NCBI GenBank assembly: GCA_013398955.1
Contig: VWPU01018943.1
Span: 20,262-84,261, forward strand
Length of the DNA: 64,000 nucleotides
Source of the DNA: Callaeas wilsoni
Taxonomy: Eukaryota; Chordata; Aves; Passeriformes; Callaeidae
Reading direction: 5' to 3'
Position 1 is the stretch's first letter. Every line of letters begins with the position of its first letter. The notes beneath the pieces are model-generated. The model was not told the origin of the DNA and searched no databases. It worked only from the letters and a program-made list of their open reading frames with translations. The position numbers and the translations under genes were made by a program. Of this stretch, positions 24,501 to 32,473 are shown piece after piece.

Positions 24501-26013
24501 GACCAGGACCAAGCACATCAAGTCCTGCCCAGGAGCAGCTGCTGGGATCTTCATGCAGTTCCTGGCTGGAGCCTGATCTTCCGGAGTGCTTCCGCCTCAG
24601 GCAGAGGGTCTTGCTGCCACTGTAAGCATCTCACGTTCCCTCTGGGGGCTGTGGCGGCTGCAGACCTGTGAGGAACTCAGTGGGGTCCAGGTAGAGAGAT
24701 GCTGAGGGTGTGATGTTCCAGTGTCCAGAGGGCTCTTTCCTGGCACAGCTCCAGCCACTCTCACCTTGTGTTTTGGGCAATGCCAGGACAGGATGTACAG
24801 CTGGAGCTTGGAAGCTCCTGGTTTTTGAAAGCTGTGTGGAAGAGAAGGCAGTGAGACTAAGGCTCTGCTTGGCCTCAGAAACCTAGAGCCTCTTCCCTGA
24901 GGAACTTGGCAGCCTCTTGGTAAAGCTTGACCTGCCAGATTGGAAACTATCACTGTCTGGACACCTAAGCCTAGTGAGAGGAGATCGTGGAAGGAAGGCT
25001 GCTGCTGGGAACTGACCTGTCAGTGCTTTGTGAAGAGGAAACTGAGCCCAGGACTAGGGCACATTCTGATTTCCAAAAGCCCTTTCCAAAGGGAACAGCA
25101 CTGTTTGAGGCTGGTGAGTCCCAATTAACCACGTCAAACACCCTGGGGCTCAGGAACATTCCGGTGTGCCACTTGATCCAAGACTTCTCCATGTCTTGCT
25201 CAATTGGTGCCACTGCAGAGCACCAGACTTGGCTTTCTGCCCCTGCTGCCTCTGGATCTGATGGATGCTGAGCAGCCTTGCAGGACCCCCAATTCCTCTT
25301 CCTACCATGGCCAGTGTTGAGAAGCCTCAGGGCTTAGCCAGTCTGCTTGATCTTCTGGAGGTCTTCCAGAGCCCTTGTTCTTCTGAAATTTGGTCTTGTT
25401 AATGTCCTGGCTTCTGTCCCAGAGCATGCTGGGAGCCCAGCAGGCTCCATGGCTGAGGCATCCATGGGTTCATCAGTACCTGTTTCCATCCTCTTCATGC
25501 TCTCAGGAGTTGCTTCACTTACTTAGCTGTGGAGCAGCATCTTTCACCATGTCCTTACTGGGTCTTTTGTGCTGTCTTGTTCTTAGCCCAAAGTTCAGGA
25601 GTTTCAGAAATTCTTAGCTCAGGAAGGGTCTGGGTTGTAGGTACAAAATTGAAATCCACTGGAAACTTCCTAAGTGGAACTGCACCTGCATAGAGGGGAG
25701 AAGGCCAGGTTCTCTGGTTGAGGTTTATGTTGGTGTGATCTCCTTCAGCAGCTCTAACTTGTGCTTTTGTTTTTCGTTTTCTCTCTTTCCCATCCAGCTA
25801 AATCCAGCTGGATCTGTTGATCAGAGTGACTCCTCTCCATCTCCTTCTCTGCCTGTACCTTCCTGTCTTGTCCCGAGTGAGCAGTGTCCAGAGCAGGCAT
25901 CGGTGGCCCTCCTCACCTGCAGTGATGCACCTGGGCAGAGTAAAAAGAAGAGAGGCTTCTTCTTCAAAGGGAAAAACCTCTTCAAAAAACTTGGGTCCAA
26001 TAAGAAAAACTAA
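368..26013 (+). CDS. TSPOAP1: TSPOAP1 / RIM-binding protein 1, 3' part (5' end outside window)
   Basis: Scaffold of the presynaptic active zone; the family links voltage-gated calcium channels, through its SH3 domains, to RIM and bassoon, and TSPOAP1 was also named for binding the peripheral benzodiazepine receptor (family knowledge). Visible exons: 368-519, 2003-2575, 5345-5644, 5919-6098, 9199-10252, 10933-11059, 11212-11363, 11801-11963, 14195-14266, 14633-14668, 15571-15674, 17401-17472, 18937-19065, 25798-26013. Domain order seen: one FN3 (first two exons), acidic and Ser-rich linkers, SH3 with core FVALFDYDP, a Pro/Arg linker ([10 protein letters not shown]), SH3 with core MVAAFDYNP, and a basic tail ending GSNKKN. 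This is the RIMBP FN3-SH3-SH3 order; the N-terminal coiled coil, first SH3 and other FN3 domains must lie upstream. Phases join everywhere except between 10252 and 10933, where a small exon is probably missing from this model. RIMBP2 is the alternative, but the neighbouring MPO gene favours TSPOAP1. Confidence 0.9.
520..2002. other. TSPOAP1 intron with CR1
   Basis: A plus-strand CR1 fragment fills about 930-1505. The remainder shows nothing recognisable. Confidence 0.7.
930..1505 (+). mobile_element. CR1 LINE 3' fragment
   Basis: Typical avian CR1 3' text: the TTCACCTGGA..AGAGAAGGCTCC block, GGACAAGGGATGGAGGG, AGTGTCCAAGGCCAGGTTGG, and an end at AACCCAAACCATTCCATGG. It is a 5'-truncated copy in sense with the host gene, similar to the one at 28,515-29,525. 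Confidence 0.85.
2003..2575 (+). CDS. TSPOAP1: TSPOAP1 exon: FN3 second half plus Pro/Ser linker
   Basis: 191 codons, phase 0 at both ends, TTACAG acceptor and GTAAGT donor. The first part ([30 protein letters not shown]) completes the FN3 domain. The rest is a low-complexity Pro/Ser/Gln linker, probably disordered. A decayed copy of its start lies at 4228-4373. Confidence 0.9.
2780..3429 (+). mobile_element. Solo LTR A (LTR 2785-3424) with 5-bp target duplication
   Basis: A 640-bp element begins TGTGCCGGTTTGGACA and ends CCCCAAGACA (TG..CA ends). It is flanked by CTGGC on both sides (2780-2784 and 3425-3429). It is closely similar along its whole length to LTR B at 48,467-49,117. There is no internal retroviral region between paired LTRs, so this is a solo LTR. 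A 5-bp duplication is typical of ERVL-type elements, but I cannot name the family. Confidence 0.85.
4098..4225 (-). mobile_element. CR1 LINE 3' fragment
   Basis: Starts with the inverted CR1 tail (TCATAGAATCATGGAATGGT) and runs to ACACTTCCAGGGA. Its 5'-truncated end abuts the duplicated exon remnant directly. Confidence 0.85.
4228..4373 (+). pseudogene. Decayed duplicate of TSPOAP1 FN3 exon (source 2030-2182)
   Basis: The peptide [26 protein letters not shown] closely matches [26 protein letters not shown] of the real exon. DNA matches include GAGTGTC.TGGTGGA.TTGTCCCAG and GATTCAGTTCCAGCCCAG. A small deletion removes most of the SQYGES part. There is no acceptor at its left edge, where a CR1 joins it, and no donor at its right, so it should not be spliced as is. 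The reading frame stays open to about 4414, suggesting either recent origin or chance. Confidence 0.85.
5345..5644 (+). CDS. TSPOAP1: TSPOAP1 exon: acidic/Ser linker
   Basis: 100 codons, phase 0 at both ends, TTCCCAG acceptor, GTTTGT donor. The peptide ([25 protein letters not shown]) is low-complexity and hydrophilic, with no fold recognised. It is assigned by phase and by position between the FN3 and acidic exons. Confidence 0.75.
5919..6098 (+). CDS. TSPOAP1: TSPOAP1 exon: RIMBP conserved acidic block
   Basis: 60 codons, phase 0 at both ends, AACAG acceptor and GTAACT donor. It contains [20 protein letters not shown] followed by an acidic run, a block I associate with RIM-binding proteins between the FN3 and distal SH3 domains. 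Confidence 0.85.
6405..6515 (+). mobile_element. CR1 3' tail
   Basis: CACAGGGTGGGATTGTTGGG through CCTTATGGGTCCCCTTCCAG to CCATGATTCTGTGATT is a standard CR1 3' end. It is similar to the 3' part of the copy at 11,445-11,755. Confidence 0.85.
7730..8150 (+). mobile_element. Old, diverged CR1 fragment
   Basis: Text such as GGCTGAGAGCCAAAGTTGTC, GAGGGCAGTGCAGCCTTGGA and ACAGGTCCCCAGAGGGTTC follows the CR1 3' region with many changes. It lacks the fresh CR1 tail, so boundaries are approximate. Confidence 0.5.
9199..10252 (+). CDS. TSPOAP1: TSPOAP1 large linker exon
   Basis: 351 codons plus one base, acceptor GTACAG, strong donor GTAAGT. It opens [20 protein letters not shown], then [20 protein letters not shown] (Asp/Glu run, DNA GATGAG/GATGAA repeats). 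A long hydrophilic region follows, with a second acidic patch ([14 protein letters not shown]) and the end GWELD. Probably disordered. The extra base does not join in frame to the next exon I recognise (10933). Confidence 0.85.
10933..11059 (+). CDS. TSPOAP1: TSPOAP1 exon: basic linker before SH3
   Basis: AATTGCAG acceptor and GTGAGC donor; phase 0 in, phase 1 out. The peptide ends [20 protein letters not shown]. The open frame needs phase 0 at the start; using the single base left by the previous exon would create a stop within five codons, so an exon of length 3n+2 is probably missing in 10,253-10,932. Confidence 0.7.
11212..11363 (+). CDS. TSPOAP1: TSPOAP1 exon: SH3 domain (first half)
   Basis: TGCACAG acceptor, GTAAGA donor. 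It contains [20 protein letters not shown] and [14 protein letters not shown], the ALYDY-like strand and RT loop of the RIMBP second SH3 domain. Phase 1 in, phase 0 out. Confidence 0.95.
11445..11755 (+). mobile_element. CR1 LINE 3' fragment
   Basis: It includes GTTGGATATCAGGAAAAGG, TTCTTCACCCAGAGGGTGG and the tail GATATTCCATGATTCTT, in the short intron between the two halves of an SH3 domain. Confidence 0.85.
11801..11963 (+). CDS. TSPOAP1: TSPOAP1 exon: SH3 domain (second half)
   Basis: CCTTGCAG acceptor, GTACTG donor, 54 codons plus one base. It contains [14 protein letters not shown] and [14 protein letters not shown], the GFY/G..G.IP.N.V ligand-groove residues of an SH3 fold. Confidence 0.95.
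12930..13005 (+). mobile_element. CR1 3' tail
   Basis: ATCTTTAAGGTCCCTTCCCA followed by CCAAACCATTCTATGATTCT is the canonical CR1 3' terminus. Confidence 0.85.
13362..13685 (+). mobile_element. CR1 LINE 3' fragment
   Basis: It contains the block CTGGGAAAGGGGCTCAGGCT..AGAAAAGGAGGCTCAGG and the ACAACTCCCTGACAGGAGG block typical of CR1, ending near TCAGTGTTTTTCCAATAG. Confidence 0.85.
14195..14266 (+). CDS. TSPOAP1: TSPOAP1 exon: Pro/Arg linker
   Basis: A 72-bp exon, TTATTAAG acceptor, GTCTGT donor, phase 1 in and out. The peptide [20 protein letters not shown] then SKK is a Pro-rich basic linker between the two distal SH3 domains, possibly itself an SH3 ligand. Confidence 0.85.
14633..14668 (+). 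CDS. TSPOAP1: TSPOAP1 micro-exon with NAGNAG acceptor
   Basis: The acceptor reads CCCCAGCAG, so the exon can begin at 14633 or 14636. Donor GTGAGA. It encodes (A)[11 protein letters not shown], phase 1 in and out with either acceptor, giving a possible one-residue difference. Confidence 0.8.
15571..15674 (+). CDS. TSPOAP1: TSPOAP1 exon: last SH3, first strand
   Basis: CTCCTGCAG acceptor, GTAACC donor. The peptide includes [20 protein letters not shown], the ALYDY-type start of the third RIMBP SH3 domain. It leaves in phase 0. Confidence 0.95.
15675..17400. other. TSPOAP1 intron with CR1
   Basis: A minus-strand CR1 lies at 16,048-16,200. The rest is not recognised. Confidence 0.65.
16048..16200 (-). 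mobile_element. CR1 LINE 3' fragment
   Basis: Inverted CR1: AGAATCACAGAATCATGGAA, then CAGGGACACCATCCACTAG, then CCTTGGACACTTCCAGGGAT. Confidence 0.9.
17401..17472 (+). CDS. TSPOAP1: TSPOAP1 exon: last SH3, RT loop to n-Src
   Basis: TTTGCAG acceptor, GTAAGT donor, 24 codons in phase 0. [20 protein letters not shown] then GFYY shows the ELSF.GD.I consensus of SH3 domains. Confidence 0.95.
17473..18936. other. TSPOAP1 intron with CR1
   Basis: A 420-bp minus-strand CR1 (17,650-18,072) takes up the first half. Nothing is recognised from 18,073 to 18,936. Confidence 0.65.
17650..18072 (-). mobile_element. CR1 LINE 3' fragment
   Basis: Inverted copy: GGACCTTAAAGCTTATCTTG, CCAGGGGCAGCCACAGCTGC and TTCTCTTCTCCAGGTGGACA. 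The tail end is at the left. Confidence 0.9.
18937..19065 (+). CDS. TSPOAP1: TSPOAP1 exon: last SH3, C-terminal strands
   Basis: TTGCAG acceptor, GTGAGA donor, 43 codons in phase 0. It contains [20 protein letters not shown], the G.VPSN.L motif closing the SH3, then an acidic Ser-rich stretch. Confidence 0.95.
20955..21002 (+). CDS. Candidate TSPOAP1 micro-exon (unproven)
   Basis: CTCTGTAG acceptor, GG/GTAGGA donor, 48 bp, open in phase 0. It fits between exons 18937-19065 and 25798-26013 without changing frame. It would add [16 protein letters not shown], acidic like its upstream neighbour. Short length and a modest splice context make this speculative. Confidence 0.3.
21909..21926. repeat. 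(CAAA)n microsatellite
   Basis: Four to five CAAA units within AATAAACAAACAAACAAACA. No coding context. Confidence 0.8.
25798..26013 (+). CDS. TSPOAP1: TSPOAP1 terminal coding exon
   Basis: Acceptor CATCCAG after a pyrimidine tract; 71 codons and a TAA stop. The peptide starts [13 protein letters not shown] and ends [20 protein letters not shown] then NKKN, a highly basic tail. The phase fits the preceding SH3 exon. Confidence 0.85.
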   Translation, partial: LNPAGSVDQSDSSPSPSLPVPSCLVPSEQCPEQASVALLTCSDAPGQSKKKRGFFFKGKNLFKKLGSNKKN

Positions 26014-26666
26014 CAAGGAGTTTATTCCATCCGGGCTGCCCACACAGCCCCAGAGACTGAGAGTTCAGAAGAAGCCCTCTGCAATAAGCTGATTATTTTC
26101 ATAGGGAAGAAGTATGTGTGAATAGAGAAAACTCTGGAGGGTGTGGGAGCTGAGAGCCCCTGGGCAAACAGTGGCTCTGGGGTGTGAGGGCTCAGCTCCG
26201 GGATCCAGCGTTGTCCTGCTCCACGCAGCCCTCGGTGCACCGGCTCCCTGTAAATATTTTAATTTAAGGATTGTATTCTGGCTCTAAGTTAGCTAACTGG
26301 CTTTTCCCAGCAAAGCCCCAGCCCCTTAGGAGAGATCCCTTGTACTCCACACCCTGGTATTTCTCTGCTCCAAAGGAGGTCGTGTCAACTCCTTCACTTC
26401 CTGCAAAGAAAATTTGCACTTTTCTGTTCCTGTGACTCCCCTTCGCTGTCTCTGGGCTGATGAGTGAGTTCTTATTTGTACTGTAACCCTGTAAATATGC
26501 AGCTGTGCCTGGAGCATCCCACACTGCCTCAGGCAGCTTCCAGCATGAGGATCCCGGGGAGGAAGGAGCGACGCCCTGGCAGGGCTCGGTTCTTCAGCCT
26601 GGGGGTGGGCTGCTGTCAGCTGCTCTTGCCTGGTTCACCTTGACCACACACTGGCTGGGGACTCCG

Positions 26667-26732
26667 CCTTATTTATTTATCGATTTATTTATCGATTGAT
26701 TTATTTATCTAACTATTTATTTATTTATTTGT
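26667..26732 (+). repeat. ATTT/ATTTA tetranucleotide tract in 3' UTR
   Basis: TTATTTATTTATCGATTTAT and continuing ATTTATTTATTTATTTG units contain many overlapping ATTTA pentamers. This resembles an AU-rich mRNA stability element, but could simply be a microsatellite. Confidence 0.75.
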
Positions 26733-27058
26733 CCGTCTGCCTCTCTCCACCGTTCCGTTTGGCTGTGTCCATGAGCTCTTCCTGAGCCAGAGCATTGGGA
26801 GAGCAGGGCTGGGGCTGGGCAGCTTGCTCTGTTTTCGTAGGAGACAGTGTGTTCCTGCCGTTGATACACAGCCCTGTCCGAGCATGGGGGGTTTTGTATG
26901 CCATGGATTCTGTCCCTCCTCGTGTTTCTTTCTCTGCATGTTCCAGTGGGTCCTTGTTCTGAGCAGGGCAGTTCCGTGAGCTCTGTGAGTGGTGCCAGCA
27001 CAGCGGCCACGAGTGGTGGTGGTATGGTATGTTTTTATTTAATATCAAATTTTATTAT

Positions 27059-27064
27059 AATAAA
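27059..27064 (+). terminator. Polyadenylation signal of TSPOAP1
   Basis: AATAAA in an AT-rich setting, about 1 kb after the stop. It is the first canonical hexamer after the stop codon that I see. Confidence 0.7.
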
Positions 27065-28514
27065 GTCTATTTTCACAAAAATACATTTTCCTTAAAAAAG
27101 CCAAAGATTCAGTGATGCTTCTTTGGGGCGCGGTGGGGACGTTATACCAATCACCTACACCTTGAGGATGTTCTGCACCTTCTTGTCCCCTTCTCAGAGG
27201 GACAGAGGTGGCTGTGGGTCCTGCGCATGCGAGGTGAGGGTAGGGGCTGAGGTGGCACTGGGGACACCAAGGAGGGCTGTGGGCATGAGGCTGGACCCCT
27301 GCACTCCCAGCTCCACTACTGTGTGAGCATTGGGTCAGGGGTGTGGTCCTGCACCTGGAGCCTCTGGGAATCCAGCCAAGGTGCCAGAAGTTACTCTGGG
27401 ATTTTGTGGGGCTTCTGCAGGATTCCCCTGACAGGAAGGACTTGTTTGGGAAGCTGCTGCTCCCTAGAGAGAAATACTCCATGAGGATCTTGATAGCACA
27501 GTGAGGCACCGTGTCCCGTGGTGCATGGGAGTCAGGGCAAGGACAGACCAAAGGCTTTGGAAGGATGAAGTGCTGCAGCTCTGCTGGAGTTTCCATGGCT
27601 TCTAGAGCAGCCTCAGTGATGAAACTCATCAGCAACACAGCTTTATCTGCTCTGTCCTCCCACAGAGGAAGTCGTTACTCTAACTGAATTTACCAAGTGG
27701 AGTTTCTTAAGTGAGTTGTTGAAGGTCTTTTGAAAGAAACTGTTATTGCTTTTATCAGTTCCTCAGGGGATGAATTGAAGAACAAAGCCTTTAGGAAGAA
27801 AAGCAGCCGCTGGAACATTCTGGGGTGTGCCCAGAGCCAGAGGCCCCGTGAAACCAGTGCCTGCCTGGCTCCCTCGCTCCTGGTGGTTCCATCCTCCCTG
27901 CTCAATTGAGCCCCTGGGACCACAAGCTGTTTGTTGTGTCTCTATCTCCTGTAAATTTTGCTGTGCTGGACCCAGACCCATCATTCAGCAAAGTCTCCCT
28001 AGTTCAGCTGGTTCCCCAACAGCAGGCAGGCTGTACAGCAAAGCTCAGAGAAGTCTCCATGAGAAAGATGTAAGATTAACAGCTTCAAGCTGTTATAGCT
28101 AAACATGAAAGGCTACAAGAAACAAAAAGTGTAAAATAAAGATATAATCCAGATGTTCTGCTTTGCATCCTCTGCTTCTAATCGCTGTGCCACAGCCCAG
28201 GTGTGGGTGGCACCTCTCTGCCTGGGGGAGCTGCTGGTGGCATCAGCATATTCCTGTTTCCATTCTCCAGAGGAGCAGCATGTGGTCTCTGAGTATGAGG
28301 GTTTGGAGCTTGTGTTGGTGCTCAGCAGAAGGCTCAGCCAGGCCCGTGACCTTTCCCATTCACCATGATCTGGGAGCAGTCTCCAGGGAAAGTAAATGTT
28401 CAAGAGACAAAGCATCTCACAGCCCCCCACTTCCGTGGTTTCTGAAGCAGTTTCAGAACAATTTTGTTTTTTGAGAGCAGTTTGATGTTGTTCTCAGGGG
28501 TTGTTGTAGGGGCT

Positions 28515-29525
28515 GGTGTGTTTAACATCTTTCCCAGTGACAAAGTGGCTCATGGGCAGCCTGGGCAGTGTCCTGGTGACACCAAGCTGTGTGTTGGGGT
28601 CACACACTGGAGGGCAGGGGTGGGGCATCCATGAAAAGGACCTGGACAGGGTGGAGAGGTGGAGCTGTGCAAAACACATGGCACTTAACAAGGCCAAATA
28701 AAAGGTCCTGCATGGGAGCTGGGGCAATCCCAAGCACAGGTACAGGCTGGGAAGAGGGATGGATGGATGGATGGATGGAAAGCTGCCGTGCGGAGAAGGA
28801 CTTGGAGGTGCTGGTGGATGAGAAGCTCAGCACAGAATCAGAATGGCCTGGTCTGGGAGGGACATTAAGGTCATCTGGTTCCAAACCTCTGCCATGGATG
28901 TGCCCCAGCCACATGTGTCAGAAACCCCCCGTGCCCTGGGCTGATGCCCCAGTGTGGGCAGAAGGGGAGGGAGCAATTCTGCCCCTCTGCCTTGCTCAGG
29001 GGAGACCCCACCTGCAGAACTGCTTCCAGCCCGGGGGCCAACAGCAGAAGGGTATGGAGCTGCTGGAACAAGTCCAGACGACGCCACAGAGATGCTCTGA
29101 GGGCTGGAACCCCTCTACTGTGGAGCCAGGCTGGGAGAGCTGGGGGTGTTCACCTGGAGAAGAGAAGGCTCCAGGGAGACCTTAGAGCCCCTTCCAGGGC
29201 CTGAAGGGGCTCCAGAAGGGCTGGGGAGGGACTTGGGACAAGGGATGGAGGGACAGGACACAGGGAATGGCTTCCCACTGCCAGAGGGCAGGGTTAGGTG
29301 GGATATTGTGAAGGAATTGTTCCCTGTGAGAAAGAAATGGCTTCCCTGGCACAGGATGCCCAGAGAAGCTTTGGCTGCCCCTGGATCCCTGGAAGTGTCC
29401 AAGGCCAGGTTGGACAGGGCTTGGAGCAACCTGGGATAGTGGAAGGTGTCCCTACCAAAGGCAGGGGGTGGAACGAGATGGTCTGTAAGGTCCATCCCAA
29501 GCCAAACCATTCTGTGATTCTCTGA
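28515..29525 (+). mobile_element. Longest CR1 in window, with nested inverted CR1
   Basis: The plus-strand body includes CATGGGCAGCCTGGGCAGTG, CTGGGGCAATCCCAAGCACA, GATGAGAAGCTCAGCAC and the full 3' end to AACCATTCTGTGATTC. At about 28,832-28,905 an opposite-strand CR1 end (GAATCAGAATGGCCTGGTCT..CTGCCATGG) interrupts it. Confidence 0.85.
28757..28780. repeat. (GGAT)n microsatellite inside CR1
   Basis: Five to six GGAT units at the place where CR1 normally reads AGAATGGATTGA, so the repeat probably expanded from the element itself. Confidence 0.85.
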
Positions 29526-29721
29526 ATTAAGTTCCTCATTTGTGAAACACAGTTATCAGCACTGGCACACACTAACTGTCCATAGCCTTTGAAAAATCTT
29601 CATCCTCCTCCTCCATCCGATGCTGACACAGCAGGGGAGGGACTCAGAGTGTGGCTTTGCAAACCCACCAGCTCTGCCCCTTTGCACAAGAGCTGTGCTG
29701 TGGTCTCTGTTGTGCAAACTG

Positions 29722-29790
29722 CTGGTGCTGGAGCTGGCTCTGGTGCTGGAGCTGGAGCTAGAGCTGGGGTTGGTGCTGGAGTTGGGACCT
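29722..29790. repeat. Short GCTGGAGCTGGT-type minisatellite
   Basis: Imperfect hexamer units GCTGGT, GCTGGA, GCTGGC and GCTAGA over about 65 bp. It encodes alternating Gly/Ala or Leu/Glu in different frames, with no sign of a gene. Confidence 0.8.
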
Positions 29791-31275
29791 CAGGCAGACG
29801 CTCTGTTTCTGTCTCACACTGAAAGGGGTGGGCTGGAGGCACCTCCTGAGTCTCTTGGGTCAGGGTCACCTTGAAGGCCAGGGGACGTTGCTCAGGGTCT
29901 CATTCAAGGGAGCATTATCCCCAGGGATGCAGACCCCACCTCTGTTCTGAGCCCTGTCCCAGCACTTCACCACTATCCTGGGTGTTTTCTTCCATCTGTT
30001 GGGAATTTTCTCAGCAGCACCACGTGCCATTGCCTCTTGTCCCATCCCTGGTCACTCTGAACAGCTCTGTGTGCTCTGCAGCCCTTCCATCAGACAGTCA
30101 AAGTCAAGAGTAAGGCTTCCAGAGCCTTCTTCCCTCCAGGCTGACCAAATCCAGCTTTCTCCTGGGCTCCAGGTGGGTTCCCTCTAGGTTGTCAAAACCA
30201 GTCTGCAAACAGGACCAGCCTCACATGGACCTCACTGCAAGATTTGTAATTTGCCTTGCTGATTCTAAAACATTGAAGGACCAGGAGCAGCATCAGTGCA
30301 CGGCTGCACCTGCAAGGAGGCAGCTTTGGGGATGGGGATGGTGGATCCCAGCTCTGGGGATGGACACACCTGCTGAGTCACTGCCAGAGGCACTGCACCA
30401 CCTGTACCGTTCTACAGCCACTGTGGGTCCTGGGGTGTCCATGCGGGGCAGAGTCCAGGTCAAGACCATCATCCAACCAGCCCTGGGGAGCCTTGTCAGG
30501 AACTCGGTTGCTCCCAGTCTGTGCTGCTGGTCCACGGAGTTTTGATCCATGAGGGCAGACACAATTGCAAATGTACAGTGAAGAGGAGCTGAGGAGCAGC
30601 TCCTCTGCCTCCCTGTACACCTCCATGCTCAAACACATCCCTCACTGAGCCAGCAGTATCCCTCTGCCCTGTCAGCATGGCAAGGATTTGTCCATCAGAT
30701 GCTTTTGCTCTGGGACAGGGAGAGGGGCTTCGGTCCCGGCAGAGGAGATGCTTTGCCAGCTGAGCTCCTGGTGCAACAGCGCTTTGGGCAGGGGCCACAC
30801 CTGCCTGGGCTGCCCCGTGCTCCAGAGCAGCAGCTGGAGGGTGATGCCTGTTCCAACCACTATCCCAGTGCCTCAGCCTGCAAGGGAAGAAGGAGCAGCT
30901 CTCGTGGACCCCCCAGGGGACGTGGGGTGGAGCACGTCAGGAGGTGGGATGCGGGGTGCTGGGCACTGCATGTGTCTCCGGGGGAAAGGGGGGGGAAGGC
31001 GTTGTTTCGACCTTTAAAAGCAGCAAAGAATGAAGAGCACCATGGGGAAAGGAACCTTGTCCCTGGAAGACACCCCCAGAAGGGCTCAAGACTCTCAAAC
31101 CACCACAAAGTGGTCACATCCCCACCTTCAAAAATCTCGGGAAAGCTCCGGTGAAGCATCGGGCTGTGTGTGGAGTTGCGGGAAAGGAGCCTCCCCGACG
31201 GGCACGGGGGTGGGAGGTGAGTGCCCTACCGGCCTGGCCGCCCACCCCAGGGGAGGTCCCGGGGCAGCCGCTGCT

Positions 31276-31343
31276 GATAGCGCCGGGCAGATAAAAGCGG
31301 GCGCGGAGGGGCCGCGTGGGAGCGAGGAGGTGGCGGATCTCAG
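31276..31343 (+). promoter_or_regulatory. MPO core promoter and non-coding exon 1
   Basis: In GC-rich DNA a TATA-like GATAAAAG (31,290-31,297) sits about 30 bp before a likely start near 31,320, with another GATA core at 31,276-31,279. A donor CTCAG/GTGAGG at 31,343/31,344 would close a short non-coding exon that splices to 32,399. GATA and myeloid factors drive MPO and EPX in mammals (established); their use here is inference. Confidence 0.6.
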
Positions 31344-32398
31344 GTGAGGGCCTGGCCCGGGCACAGCCGCTTTTCTCTTAGGGAGGGTTTGTTTCTCTGC
31401 CGGGGGTGGGACTGGGGAGCTGGGGCTGAATTTGGGGCTGAGCTCTGCGGTTCTCGCTGCTTCCACCCTCGCCCGGCACCGGGCGCGGCCGAAGCGCAGC
31501 AAGGAAGCGCTGGGAGCGCGTTGCTGCTGTCGTCAGGGGCTCCTCCGCAGGGACGGGGCTTGGCTGGGCATTTTAGGGTGCTTTTGAGGCAGCTTCACGG
31601 TGGTTGCTCAGCCTACAGCTCTGGGCTCATTCTGGGAGCTGATTGCTTGGGAGCAGCCTTGCAGAGGTGAGTGGGTCAGCTTTGGGAAAAACATCCCAAA
31701 CATCTATTAAACAGCTATTAAATACTTCCCACTCCTTCTACAGCCCACGTTAAAGGAACAGCTAGGTAATAACTGAATGAATTCCCATTAAAACACAAAT
31801 ATAAATGCTATATTTTATAATTATGGGGATAGAGTCATACCCAGCTCATGGTTGGCTTCACTCTGGCTCTATTGAGGAACACGAACAGTTCACTCATAGT
31901 GATTTTTGTAGCAACATTCTAAATATTGAAGTATTATTTCCTCCAAACTTTTGGTGTAACTTTAATCTGAATACCCTCAACCGCAGGCTCATCAGGAATA
32001 AAGAGAATACAGTCCTTATGTGTTTTTATGTGACATCTTACATGACATGACTACTTGCAAGGAGGACCCTTGGAATTTAAAGGCAGAGAAACAGAGGTGT
32101 AGAGGGCCTGCCGTGCTGTCCTGACCCTTCCCTCTTCCTCAGCACCTCTCCCTTGCCCCTGGCAGCTCTTCTCCTTTTGTGTTGCCCCCGAAGTCCCAGC
32201 CCGCACATTCCCACCAGTGCGGGGAGTCCCTGGGACGGGAGGCTGAAAGGACCTCCCAGGGAGCACACTCCACCCTGGAAGCGTTGCATTGGAAAGTGGG
32301 TGCTCCATGAGCTCCCTTGACTCTGCCATGCTCCACCTGGGCATGGACCTTCCTGATGCATTCACGTGTTCTTGGTCGTCACTTACATTTCTTTGCAG
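31344..32398. other. MPO intron 1
   Basis: The 5' part is GC-rich (continuation of the CpG-rich promoter region to about 31,560), the remainder AT-rich. No repeat was recognised. It ends at the TTTGCAG acceptor two bases before the ATG. Confidence 0.6.
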
Positions 32399-32473
32399 GG
32401 ATGAAGGCAGAAAGCTTCCTGGGGTCACTGGTGATCCTCAACCTGTTCCAGGCATCTGTATCTGCTTCCTACG
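32399..32473 (+). CDS. MPO: MPO exon 2: start codon and signal peptide
   Basis: The ATG at 32401 follows the CTTTGCAG acceptor by two bases. [20 protein letters not shown] then SAS is a clear signal peptide with a hydrophobic core. It leaves in phase 1 at the GTATTG donor. Confidence 0.85.

Larger units (their letters stand above)
19066..25797. other. Long last intron of TSPOAP1
   Basis: 6.7 kb with almost no CR1, unlike the rest of the window. It holds a candidate micro-exon (20,955-21,002), a candidate alternative terminal exon (22,167-22,213) and a short CAAA repeat (21,909-21,926). Nothing else is recognised. Confidence 0.55.
26014..27085 (+). other. TSPOAP1: TSPOAP1 3' UTR
   Basis: About 1.07 kb from the stop to just beyond AATAAA (27,059-27,064). 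It carries overlapping ATTTA pentamers at 26,667-26,732. No other open frame in it looks coding. Confidence 0.7.
27086..31284. other. Intergenic region TSPOAP1-MPO
   Basis: A 1-kb CR1 composite (28,515-29,525), a GGAT microsatellite inside it, and a GGAGCTGGTGCT-like minisatellite (29,722-29,790). The rest (27,086-28,510 and 29,800-31,130) is unassigned; GC content rises from about 31,140 towards the MPO promoter. Confidence 0.6.

Noticed and set aside
28589..29204. Possible gene in the TSPOAP1-MPO interval
   Set aside because: The open frames coincide with the CR1 composite and the GGAT repeat.
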